Assembly: GCA_964637705.1 (NCBI GenBank)
Contig: CAZWVM010000199.1
Coordinates: 1-6,218, forward strand
From: CAZWVM01 sp964637705
GTDB lineage: Bacteria; UBA8481
DNA length: 6,218 nucleotides
Reading direction: 5' to 3'
Part shown: positions 1 through 6,158 of the stretch, in pieces
Numbering within the stretch: position 1 is the first letter of the stretch
Layout of the letters: each line of letters opens with the position of its first letter
Notes under the pieces: generated by a model
Seen by the model: the letters and a program-made list of their open reading frames with translations, nothing else
What the model was told of the DNA's origin: nothing
The model's database searches: none
Translations under genes and position numbers: made by a program

Positions 1-294
1 GGGATCTTCACCGTGACGCGCAAGGAGACCGACCCGGTCTGGATCGCGCCGGACTGGTACTGGCACGAGAAGGGGGAGACCGTGCCCGAGAACATCACGG
101 TCCAGGAGCGGACCTTCCGCGGGCACCTCGGAAAATACCGTCTCTACATGCGCGATGGTCTCGGAATCCATGGAACCAACGAGCCCTGGTCGATCGGCCG
201 CCGCGTGACGCACGGCTGCATCCGCGTCGGGGACAAGGACCTGGAGATCCTCTTCAACGCCGTCGACAGCGGCGCGAGGGTGTATATCTACTAG
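1..294 (+). CDS. L,D-transpeptidase (YkuD domain), C-terminal part, 5' end outside window
   Basis: The frame is open from the first base, so 97 codons are visible and the true start lies upstream. The GTG at position 13 falls inside the conserved fold (GIFTVTRKETDPVW, the usual TP-x-G-x-F-x-V region of YkuD enzymes) and is unlikely to be the start. The catalytic signature is complete: IHGT at visible residues 56-59, then THGCIRV at 70-76, with His71, Cys73 as nucleophile and Arg75. Enzymes of this family cut the L-Lys/DAP-D-Ala bond of a peptidoglycan stem peptide and make 3-3 cross-links or attach proteins to the wall, in the periplasm. The insert around residues 18-30 (DWYWHEKGETVPE) resembles a variant seen in some YkuD proteins. 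The gene converges on the efflux operon with only 14 bases between the two stop codons. Any N-terminal domain, signal peptide or LysM module is out of view. Confidence 0.9.
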   Translation, partial: GIFTVTRKETDPVWIAPDWYWHEKGETVPENITVQERTFRGHLGKYRLYMRDGLGIHGTNEPWSIGRRVTHGCIRVGDKDLEILFNAVDSGARVYIY

Positions 295-308
295 CCCGGA
301 ACTTCTCC

Positions 309-1514
309 TTACTCGTAGCGGAGCGCTTCGACCGGATCCAGCAGCGCCGCGATCCGGGCGGGCCAGACCCCGAAGAGGATGCCGATCCCGGCCGAGGTCG
401 AGACGGCCAGCAGGACCGCATACATCGGGACGACCGTCTGCCAGTTCGCGAAGTGCGAGATGAGGGCGGCCAGGCCGTAGCCGACGGCGATCCCGAAGAA
501 ACCACCGAGGACGGAGACGACCACCGCCTCGATGAGAAACTGCAGGAGGATGTCCCGGCGGCGCGCGCCCACGGCCTTGCGGATACCGATCTCCCGCGTG
601 CGCTCGCGCACCGACACCAGCATGATGTTCATGATGCCGATGCCGCCGACGAGAAGCGAAACCGCGGCGACGCCCCCGAGGAGCGCCGTGAAGGTCCCGG
701 TCACCTGGTTCATCCGCTCGAGGATCTCCGTCTGCGAGCGCACGTTGAAGTCCGCGTCCGCGCCCTCCATGATGCGGTGATTCCTCCGCAGCTCCGCGTC
801 GATCCGATCCGTCACCTCGCTCATCTCGTAGCCGTCGGCGACCTGGACGCCGATCTGGGTGAGGTAGTCCATGCCGAAGAGGATGCGCTGGGCTGCCGGG
901 AGGGGCACGATGATCTGGCGGTCCGGGTTGAAGAAGCCCTGGTCGCCCTTCGATTTCAAGATGCCCACGACCTCGAACGAGATCCCCTTGATCTGGACGC
1001 GATCGCCGATCGGGGAGATCTCCCCGAAGAGCTCGGTGGCCGCCTCCGATCCCAGGACGCAGACGCGTCTCCGCGTCTGCACGTCGCGGTCTTCGATGAA
1101 GGTTCCCTCTTCGACGGTGAACGACCTGACGGGAGCGTATTCGGGCGTCGTGCCCACGATCTGCGTGTTGAAGTTCGCCGCGAGTCGCTTCACTTGGGCG
1201 TTGCGGCTCGTCTCCGGCGCGATCGCCGCGACGCCCTCGATGGAGCGGACGGTCTCGGCGTCCTCCATGACGAGCGTCTGCACCTGGCCGCCCCTGACGC
1301 CGCCCATCTGGCCCGAACCCGGGCTGATCCACAGGAGATTTGTGCCCATCGCCTTGATCTGCGACTCCACGTTGATCCGGGCGCCCTCGCCCAGCGCGAT
1401 GATGCCGACGACGGCGCCCACGCCGATGACCACGCCGAGCATCGTGAGGAAGGTCCTCAGGCGGTTGGAGAGAAGCGACCTCAGGGCCGAGCGCAGGATG
1501 TCCCAGATCAGCAT
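309..1514 (-). CDS. MacB-type ABC transporter permease (FtsX/MacB_PCD family)
   Basis: This 401-residue inner-membrane protein has the four-helix MacB layout. TM1 is at about residues 20-42, followed by a large periplasmic domain (about 43-270), TM2 at about 272-300, TM3 at about 325-353 and TM4 at about 361-385. Hallmarks are the N-terminal RTFLTMLGVVIGV, the cytoplasmic coupling segment SVRERTREIGIRKAVGA (301-317) that contacts the ATPase, and the C-terminal WPARIAALLDPVEALRYE. MacB proteins act as mechanotransmitters: ATP hydrolysis drives periplasmic motion that pushes substrate through the adaptor and TolC channel. Substrates of the family include macrolides, peptides, siderophores and lipopeptides; the substrate here cannot be read. 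In E. coli MacB the ATPase is fused N-terminal to this domain; here it is a separate gene ending 22 bases upstream. ATG 1514 fits the family N terminus, with a purine-rich GGGACGAAG just upstream. This is the last gene of the operon, with no room for a terminator before the convergent transpeptidase gene. Confidence 0.95.
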   Translation of the reverse strand: MLIWDILRSALRSLLSNRLRTFLTMLGVVIGVGAVVGIIALGEGARINVESQIKAMGTNLLWISPGSGQMGGVRGGQVQTLVMEDAETVRSIEGVAAIAPETSRNAQVKRLAANFNTQIVGTTPEYAPVRSFTVEEGTFIEDRDVQTRRRVCVLGSEAATELFGEISPIGDRVQIKGISFEVVGILKSKGDQGFFNPDRQIIVPLPAAQRILFGMDYLTQIGVQVADGYEMSEVTDRIDAELRRNHRIMEGADADFNVRSQTEILERMNQVTGTFTALLGGVAAVSLLVGGIGIMNIMLVSVRERTREIGIRKAVGARRRDILLQFLIEAVVVSVLGGFFGIAVGYGLAALISHFANWQTVVPMYAVLLAVSTSAGIGILFGVWPARIAALLDPVEALRYE

Positions 1515-1536
1515 GGCTTCGTCCCGTCCTCGCCCG

Positions 1537-2247
1537 TCATCGCCCGCCCAGGACCTCCGCCGGGGTCCCTTCCCGGTCCACCTTCCCGTCGCGCATCATG
1601 ATCACGCGGCGCGCATGGCGGGCGATGTCCGGCTCGTGAGTCACGAGCACCAGGGTCGTTCCCTCGCGGTTCAGTTCGCCCAGGAGCGCCATGATCTCCT
1701 CGCCGGTCGTCGTGTCCAGGGCGCCCGTCGGCTCGTCGGCCATCAGGATCGCCGGCCGCGTCACCAGTGCGCGCGCGATCGCCACGCGCTGCTTCTGCCC
1801 TCCCGAGAGCTGGTTCGGCATGTGGTGACCCCGGTTGGAGAGGCCGACTCGCGCCAGCGCCTCGGTCGCCTTCTCGCGGTGCCGGCGGTCGCCGGAATAC
1901 AGGAGCGGCAGCTCGACGTTCTCGATCGCCGTCTCGCGCGGCAGGAGATGGAAGGACTGGAAGACGAAACCGATCCGGCGGTTGCGCACCGCCGCCAGGC
2001 GCGCATCATCCAGGCCCGAGACGTCCTCGCCGGCGAGGTGGTAACTGCCCGACGTGGGACGGTCGAGGCAGCCGAGAACATGCATGAGCGTCGACTTGCC
2101 CGAGCCGGAGGGCCCCATGATCGCGACGGATTCGCCGCCCGCGATGCGGATGTTGACGCCGTCAACGGCCTTCACGGCCAGGGGGTCCCCGATGTCACCG
2201 TAGACCTTGACGAGGTCGCGGGTCTCGATGGCCGGGGCGTCGCTCAT
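1537..2247 (-). CDS. ABC transporter ATP-binding protein, MacB/LolD type
   Basis: This is a complete 236-residue nucleotide-binding subunit on the cytoplasmic face of the pump. Visible motifs are Walker A GPSGSGKST (45-53), Q-loop Gln97 in FVFQSF, signature LSGGQ (147-151), Walker B ILMADEPT (167-174, Asp171 and Glu172), D-loop GALD (175-178) and the H-loop His204 in LVTHEPD. All catalytic residues are intact, so it should hydrolyse ATP as a dimer. Length and motif spacing match the LolD/MacB-NBD/YbbA group (about 220-240 residues). It lies between the adaptor gene (13-base gap) and the permease gene (22-base gap) in the same order as the domains of fused MacB, which makes it the partner of that permease. 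LolD of the lipoprotein-sorting system has similar motifs, but the TolC and adaptor neighbours argue for an efflux role. The ribosome-binding site before ATG 2247 is weak, so translation is probably coupled to the adaptor gene. Confidence 0.95.
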   Translation of the reverse strand: MSDAPAIETRDLVKVYGDIGDPLAVKAVDGVNIRIAGGESVAIMGPSGSGKSTLMHVLGCLDRPTSGSYHLAGEDVSGLDDARLAAVRNRRIGFVFQSFHLLPRETAIENVELPLLYSGDRRHREKATEALARVGLSNRGHHMPNQLSGGQKQRVAIARALVTRPAILMADEPTGALDTTTGEEIMALLGELNREGTTLVLVTHEPDIARHARRVIMMRDGKVDREGTPAEVLGGR

Positions 2248-2260
2248 GGGCGGGATATGC

Positions 2261-3784
2261 CTAGCGTCGCGGAGGACGGCCCATCGCGAAGGGATTCGAA
2301 GAGCGCTGGGCCGCGGTCGAAGTGTCCTTGCCGTCGGAGAGAATCACCTCGTCTCCTTCGCTCAATCCCTCCAGGATGACGACGCTGACGCCGTCCGTCG
2401 CGCCGATCGTCACCGGGACCGTCTCACCGGAGACTCTCTTCACCCACCCGCGGCTCTGCATGCGCGGGGCGGAGGATGCAAGGCCGATTCCGGCGTCGGG
2501 CGCGGGGAACGAACCCCACGAGCGGTGTTCTGCGGGCCCTGAATCCCCACCCGGCCGGCGCTCCCATCGCTCGCGAGCGCCGGTGTCTCGACGTCCCTCC
2601 CGCGAGAGGCTCTCGCCATCGGTGCGCCACCGACGTCCGGCGCGTTCCGGCGTGCCGGTCGAGGTGTCGGCCGGTGAAGCGGTCGCCGCCGGGGACGGGA
2701 TCGAGTCGGCCGGTCCCGATGCGCCGGCGGAAGCATCTCGTCCGCCCGGGCCGCGCGATCCGTTGCCGCGGCCGCGCCTCTCGCGGTGGACCGCGGCGGA
2801 GGGGAGAAGCAGCACGCCCTCGTCGCGGGACGTCACGATCTCGACGTCCGCCGTCATGCCCGGGAGAAGAAGGCGCGAGGCCGGATCCGTGATCTCGATC
2901 CTCACGTCGAAGGTGACGACGTTCGACGTGCTGATGCCGAGCGGCGTGATGCGCTCCACCACGCCCCGGAAGACGCGGTTGGAGAAGGCATCGACCGTCA
3001 TCCGGGCCTCCTGGCCCAGCTTCACCGACCCGATGTCCGCCTCGTCGAGCTTGGCCAAGACGAAGAGGCGCGAGAGATCGGCCATCGTCAGGAGCGTCGT
3101 GCCGCCGCCGACGTTGGAGATGCCGGAGGATACGATGGTGCCCTTCTCGACGTTGACCGCGAGAACCGTGCCCGAGACCGGGGCCTTGATGATCGTCTCC
3201 TCCAGGCGCTTCCGGTAGTCCTCGATGGTGAGGCGGGCCTTCTCGACGTCGGCGCCCGCCGAGCGTACGTCGGCTTCGCGCTGAGTGACGGTGCGCGCGG
3301 AGTTCTCGGATGTGATGCGGTAGGACTGTAAATCCTCGCCGGAGACGAGACCGGCGGTGAAGGCCGCGCGGCGTCGTTCGAACCGGTCGCGGTCCTGGGT
3401 GAGCGAGGTTCGGGCCGAGGCGAGCGAGGCCTCGGCCTGAGAGAGGCGGGAAAGCGCGGAGGTGAGGGAGGCCTCGGCGTTCTGGACGTTGCGCTCCTCG
3501 TCGGAGGGATCGAGCCTCACGAGGAGTTGACCCGCCTCGACCCGGTCGCCCTCCTTCACCGTGACCTCGATCACCTCGCCCGATGCGCGCGACTTCACGT
3601 CGACCTGCAACTGGGGTTCGACCGTGCCTGAGGCGGCCGCAGTCAATTCCAAAGTGCCTCGCGTGACGAGCGTCGTCTCGGGCGGAATCTCCTCGGCGCC
3701 GTTCGCTGAGCTCCAGTACCACGCGGCGGCGCCGGCGAGGAGGAGAACGATGAGAATCCAGCCGAGTTTCTTCATTCGATTCAT
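2261..3784 (-). CDS. Periplasmic adaptor subunit, MacA/HlyD family, with long low-complexity insert
   Basis: This 507-residue membrane-fusion protein bridges the MacB-type permease and the TolC channel. It has an N-terminal membrane anchor (LGWILIVLLLAGAAAWYW, 7-24, after MNRMKK). Next come the first half of the lipoyl/barrel-sandwich domain (about 47-92, GTVEP...GDRVEAGQLLVRLDP), a long alpha-helical hairpin (about 95-195, with GLVSGEDLQ at its turn) and the second lipoyl half (IIKAPVSGTVLAVNVEKG, 198-215). A beta-barrel (about 236-315) and a membrane-proximal domain (about 318-334 plus 446-485) follow. That last domain is interrupted by about 110 residues (335-445) rich in Arg, Gly, Ser, Pro and Ala with no predicted fold. 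After the insert the family pattern resumes (VPVTIGATDGVSVVILEGLSEGDEVI). Typical MacA proteins are about 370-420 residues, so the excess is essentially this insert. ATG 3784 overlaps the stop of the upstream TolC gene by 4 bases, giving translational coupling. A second Met at codon 4 is possible. Confidence 0.93.
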   Translation of the reverse strand: MNRMKKLGWILIVLLLAGAAAWYWSSANGAEEIPPETTLVTRGTLELTAAASGTVEPQLQVDVKSRASGEVIEVTVKEGDRVEAGQLLVRLDPSDEERNVQNAEASLTSALSRLSQAEASLASARTSLTQDRDRFERRRAAFTAGLVSGEDLQSYRITSENSARTVTQREADVRSAGADVEKARLTIEDYRKRLEETIIKAPVSGTVLAVNVEKGTIVSSGISNVGGGTTLLTMADLSRLFVLAKLDEADIGSVKLGQEARMTVDAFSNRVFRGVVERITPLGISTSNVVTFDVRIEITDPASRLLLPGMTADVEIVTSRDEGVLLLPSAAVHRERRGRGNGSRGPGGRDASAGASGPADSIPSPAATASPADTSTGTPERAGRRWRTDGESLSREGRRDTGARERWERRPGGDSGPAEHRSWGSFPAPDAGIGLASSAPRMQSRGWVKRVSGETVPVTIGATDGVSVVILEGLSEGDEVILSDGKDTSTAAQRSSNPFAMGRPPRR

Positions 3785-5757
3785 CGTCCCGCTCCCGTTT
3801 CCGTCGTCAGCATCGTCTCGCCCGTCGCGGCGCGCAGGCGCGCGAGGGCCGATGCCAGGTTGTATCGAGCCTTGACCTCCGAGAGGCGCGCCTGGGAGGC
3901 GTCCTCCTCGGACTGCAACAGCCTCAGCGTGTCACCGAGACCCAGTTCATGACGAGCCTTCTCGGCTTCCAGCGTCGCGTCGGAGAGCCGGCGCGATTCC
4001 TCCGCGGCCGCGAGCTGCTCCAGCCCCAGCACCACGTCGCGGCGCGCGTTGCGGACCTCCAGGCGGATGTCGTTCTCCAGCGCAGCGACCGAGAGCCGGC
4101 TCTTCTCGAGGCTGATCTCGGCGGCACGGGCGCGGGCGCGGTCGGATCGATTGCCCAGGGGCACGGTGAGGACGAGCCCGGCCGACCAGGAGGGTTCGTC
4201 GTTTTCGAGAACGCCCTCCCAGGAGGGCGTGAAGCGGGAGGCGGAACTGCCCGTGCCGACGGACCCGGTGAATCCGAGATCGGGCAGGAGCGCGTTCTTG
4301 CGGACGCCGAGGGTGATCTCGGCGGAGCGGAGGTCGTTCCGGGCCGCGGCGAGATCGTCGCGGGAGGAGAGCGCGGCCGCTTCAAGCTCGGCGACCGGGC
4401 GGGGGAGAGCCGCCGGCGCGGGCGCGGTCGTGGTGACCGGCAGGTAGCCGAGACCCGAGGCCGCTTCGCCGTGGATCTTGAAGAGCAGCTCCTCGGCCGC
4501 CTTCTGCCGGCTCGTCATCGCCGAGACGACCGAGGCCCGGCGGGAGGCTACGCCGGCGCGCGCCGTCAGCACCTCCACCTCCGCGATGAGCTGGTGCTCG
4601 AGCTTGCCCTCGTTCCGCGCGAGCAGATCCTCCGCGGTCGCGAGCGATCGCCGGGAGGTCTCCTCGGCGGCTTCGGCGGCGGCCAGGCTCCAGTACGCCG
4701 CCTCGATGTCCGAGGCCGTCGTCGCTTCCAACCGCGTGGCGCGTCGCGTCGAGGCCGCCAGCGCCTCGCGCGCCGATTCCACGCCGGCGTAGGCCACGCC
4801 CCGTCCGAATCCCTCCAGGAGCGGCTGGGTGACGGTCAGGGTCGCCTCGGTGGAGTGCGAGGCGCTGAACGTGGAGGTCGTCGTCGTCCGGGAGGCGCTG
4901 GTGGAGAGAGACACGTCGTAGCCGGTGCCCGTCGGGAGCGTCTGTGAGACGCCGGTCGAGAGCGAGGTCGTGCGCCGGTCGGTCGCGAGATTCGTGGTCG
5001 CGCTGCGGGAACGGTCGAAGGATTCCTGGGCCGAGGCCGAGAGGTTGGGATCGAAGGAGGCGCGCGCGGCCTCGACGTCGGAGCGGGCCGACTCGGGATT
5101 CAGGCGGCCCGAGCGCAGGGTGATGTTCGAACCGAGAGCGGAGGTCAGAGCCTCGGCAAGGGTGATCGGAACCGTGCGGGGCGTCTCGGGCAGGGGAGCC
5201 GATGGAGAACGCGTCGGAAGCGTGGCGGGCTTCACGGGCTCGGGCGCCTCGACGGGCTCTTCGACGATCGGAGCGGAGCGCGCCGCGTGCGCTGCCGTGG
5301 CTGTCTCGTTCCATCGTCCCATGCCGCGACCACGGGAGCGGTCCCAACCCCGGGACTCACTCCCGTCGCGGAAGCGTCCGCCCCGGCTTCCACCGGGGAA
5401 CGTTCCGGGAGAGGGGGCGCCGCGGAAGCCTCGCGGGTTTCCGGAGGGAGGGGTCATCTCGGCGGAATGGTCGGCCGGACGCACCGTGCCCGCATCGGAT
5501 GCCGGAGCCCTCAGAACCAGTTCCTGCCCGGCCTCGATGGTGTAAGGTTCGGCGAGGCCGTTCCAGGCCGCGAGATCCCTCCACTTCTGGCCGTCCCCCA
5601 GTTCGCGAGCGGCGATCCGCCAGAGGGTCTCTCCGGGCTGCACGACCACGGAGGACGGGTTCGCGGCGATGAGAAGCGCAAGGAAAACGCCGGAGACGGG
5701 GCTCATGACGGGACTCGATCCAATCCTTTCTCGATAACCTGAAGCCGAAGGTATCAC
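3781..5757 (-). CDS. LysM domain-TolC family outer-membrane channel fusion
   Basis: This 658-residue protein starts with a hydrophobic export signal (about residues 20-36, VFLALLIAA) that has no lipobox Cys. A single LysM domain follows at about 38-84 (VVVQPGETLWRIAARELGDG...WNGL...IEAGQELVL), of the kind that binds peptidoglycan glycan chains. Next is a Gly/Arg/Ser/Pro-rich linker (about 85-195), then a full TolC/OEP domain (about 198-648) with two repeats. The first repeat starts at PITLAEALTSALGSN and includes VTQPLLEGFGRG; the second includes LLPDLGFTGSVG, VPLGNRSDRARARAAEISL and RYNLASALARLRAATG. TolC proteins trimerise into an outer-membrane barrel and periplasmic tunnel that receives substrate from the adaptor. 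The usual TolC length is 420-490 residues; the extra length is N-terminal. It is the first gene of the operon. The start is uncertain. GTG 5757 has GGGAAG 6 bases upstream and gives the signal a charged n-region (Arg9, Arg11). ATG 5706 (Met18) gives a short signal without positive charge, and its AAGGA lies too far away (17 bases). Confidence 0.9.
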   Translation of the reverse strand: MIPSASGYRERIGSSPVMSPVSGVFLALLIAANPSSVVVQPGETLWRIAARELGDGQKWRDLAAWNGLAEPYTIEAGQELVLRAPASDAGTVRPADHSAEMTPPSGNPRGFRGAPSPGTFPGGSRGGRFRDGSESRGWDRSRGRGMGRWNETATAAHAARSAPIVEEPVEAPEPVKPATLPTRSPSAPLPETPRTVPITLAEALTSALGSNITLRSGRLNPESARSDVEAARASFDPNLSASAQESFDRSRSATTNLATDRRTTSLSTGVSQTLPTGTGYDVSLSTSASRTTTTSTFSASHSTEATLTVTQPLLEGFGRGVAYAGVESAREALAASTRRATRLEATTASDIEAAYWSLAAAEAAEETSRRSLATAEDLLARNEGKLEHQLIAEVEVLTARAGVASRRASVVSAMTSRQKAAEELLFKIHGEAASGLGYLPVTTTAPAPAALPRPVAELEAAALSSRDDLAAARNDLRSAEITLGVRKNALLPDLGFTGSVGTGSSASRFTPSWEGVLENDEPSWSAGLVLTVPLGNRSDRARARAAEISLEKSRLSVAALENDIRLEVRNARRDVVLGLEQLAAAEESRRLSDATLEAEKARHELGLGDTLRLLQSEEDASQARLSEVKARYNLASALARLRAATGETMLTTETGAGR

Positions 5758-5768
5758 AACCGGCTTCC

Positions 5769-5787
5769 CAATTCGACGCGGGAATTG
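5769..5787. promoter_or_regulatory. Operator-like palindrome CAATTC-N7-GAATTG upstream of the efflux operon
   Basis: The sequence is a perfect 6-bp inverted repeat with a 7-base spacer, 19 bases overall. This is the size and geometry of a binding site for a dimeric helix-turn-helix repressor. It lies 12 bases upstream of the GTG start of the LysM-TolC gene, or about 62 bases upstream of the ATG alternative. Efflux operons are often controlled by such local regulators. No regulator gene is visible in the window, and a 6-bp palindrome can arise by chance, so the call is tentative. Confidence 0.3.
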
Positions 5788-5817
5788 TTTCAGAGTGTAA
5801 CGCGAGATATTCCCGCG
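5777..5817. promoter_or_regulatory. Nested 9-bp inverted repeat (CGCGGGAAT / ATTCCCGCG) with possible promoter
   Basis: Arms at 5777-5785 and 5809-5817 are perfectly complementary across a 23-base spacer. The left arm overlaps the CAATTC/GAATTG palindrome. A perfect 12-bp palindrome, GCGACGCGTCGC, lies beside it at 5815-5826. On the minus strand a weak sigma-70-like pair is possible here: TTGGAG (5831-5826) and TATCTC (5809-5804), 16 bases apart, with a poor -10 box. The cluster is where operon control would be expected. It could be an operator, a transcript hairpin or chance in GC-rich DNA. Confidence 0.25.
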
Positions 5818-5868
5818 ACGCGTCGCTCCAACCGTTGGACGGGAACGATGAGGGAAGGTTTAGGGGGC

Positions 5869-5986
5869 GGTGTCAGGCAGTGAATAAGTGAAGAATGGCC
5901 TCCCTGCGCGGGCTCACCTGCAACTCACTCAAATAGAGTGGTGAAGCTGGATTCCGGCATTATTCACTTATTCACTGCCTGACACC
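5869..5986. repeat. Long imperfect inverted repeat, REP/MITE-like hairpin element
   Basis: The left arm 5869-5892 (beginning GGTGTCAGGCAGTG) is a perfect 24-bp inverted match to the right arm 5963-5986. After one mismatch and a one-base bulge, pairing continues to 5900/5956. The central 55 bases can fold further: GCTCACC (5912-5918) pairs with GGTGAAGC (5940-5947, one bulged A), and ACTC (5927-5930) pairs with GAGT (5936-5939) around AAATA. The whole 118 bases can therefore form one long hairpin. The AT-rich TGAATAAGTGAA arm segments differ from the GC-rich surroundings. The right arm ends one base beyond the stop codon of the small DUF5989-type gene. Ends of the GGTGTCAGGC type recall REP-like palindromes dispersed by Y1/HUH transposases, but this is recognition from memory. 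It may also act as a 3' mRNA structure for the gene to its right. No run of T follows it, so it is not a standard intrinsic terminator. No transposase is encoded. Confidence 0.8.
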
Positions 5987-5987
5987 C

Positions 5988-6155
5988 TTAGAAGAGCGTG
6001 TAGATGAACGGGGCGATGGGGGACGACTGGGCGAAAACGATGAGGAGCCCGAAGACGAGGAGCACCACCACCATGGGGATCATCCACCAGACCTTCTCCT
6101 GCCAGAGGAAGGAGAAGAACTCGCCCATGATTCCGAATCGTCCCTTGAGGCTCAT
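5988..6155 (-). CDS. DUF5989-family small membrane protein
   Basis: This is a 55-residue open frame from ATG 6155 to a TAA at 5990-5988. A short amphipathic, partly charged N terminus (MSLKGRFGIMGEFFSFLWQEK) leads through KVWWMIP into one strong transmembrane segment (about residues 25-43, MIPMVVVLLVFGLLIVFAQ). It ends in AQSSPIAPFIYTLF. The pattern FLW-x-x-K-x-WW-x-x-P, a hydrophobic helix, AQ-S and terminal APFIYTLF is what I recall for the DUF5989 family, whose members are about 50-60 residues and of unknown function. They commonly sit beside NodU-type carbamoyltransferases and SGNH/acyltransferase-type genes. The start follows the stop of the carbamoyltransferase-like gene by 3 bases. The preceding sequence (TATAAATAAGCC) has no clear ribosome-binding site, so translation probably depends on coupling. 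The stop codon lies 1 base from the long inverted repeat. Confidence 0.85.
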   Translation of the reverse strand: MSLKGRFGIMGEFFSFLWQEKVWWMIPMVVVLLVFGLLIVFAQSSPIAPFIYTLF

Positions 6156-6158
6156 GGC

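Noticed and set aside
295..308. Terminator between the converging transpeptidase and permease genes
   Set aside because: The 14-base gap holds no inverted repeat; any terminator would have to lie inside the opposite gene and I see no clear one.
1537..2247. LolD of the lipoprotein-sorting LolCDE system
   Set aside because: The motifs are compatible, but the operon has one permease, a MacA-type adaptor and a TolC channel and no LolC/LolE pair, so an efflux role fits better.
453..2379. Long plus-strand open frames antisense to the permease and ATPase genes (382 and 502 codons)
   Set aside because: They mirror GC-rich coding sequence on the opposite strand, are rich in Arg, Ala, Pro, His and Asp, and show no domain pattern. 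The minus-strand proteins have complete family motifs.
2450..2782. Adaptor insert as the product of two compensating frameshifts
   Set aside because: The alternative frames across the insert show no better match to the adaptor family, and the main frame is uninterrupted. Raw reads would be needed to exclude it fully.
2424..3722. A 432-codon minus-strand frame overlapping the adaptor
   Set aside because: It is an Arg/Gly-rich shadow frame of the adaptor gene, with no recognisable fold; the adaptor frame contains all family landmarks on both sides of the insert.
5869..5986. Intrinsic (rho-independent) terminator
   Set aside because: The stem is long with AT-rich arms and a roughly 55-base centre, and neither side is followed by a run of T residues.
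5758..5987. tRNA, small RNA gene or CRISPR repeat in the intergenic gap
   Set aside because: There is no cloverleaf pattern or terminal CCA, no regularly spaced direct repeats, and the only strong structure is the single inverted repeat.
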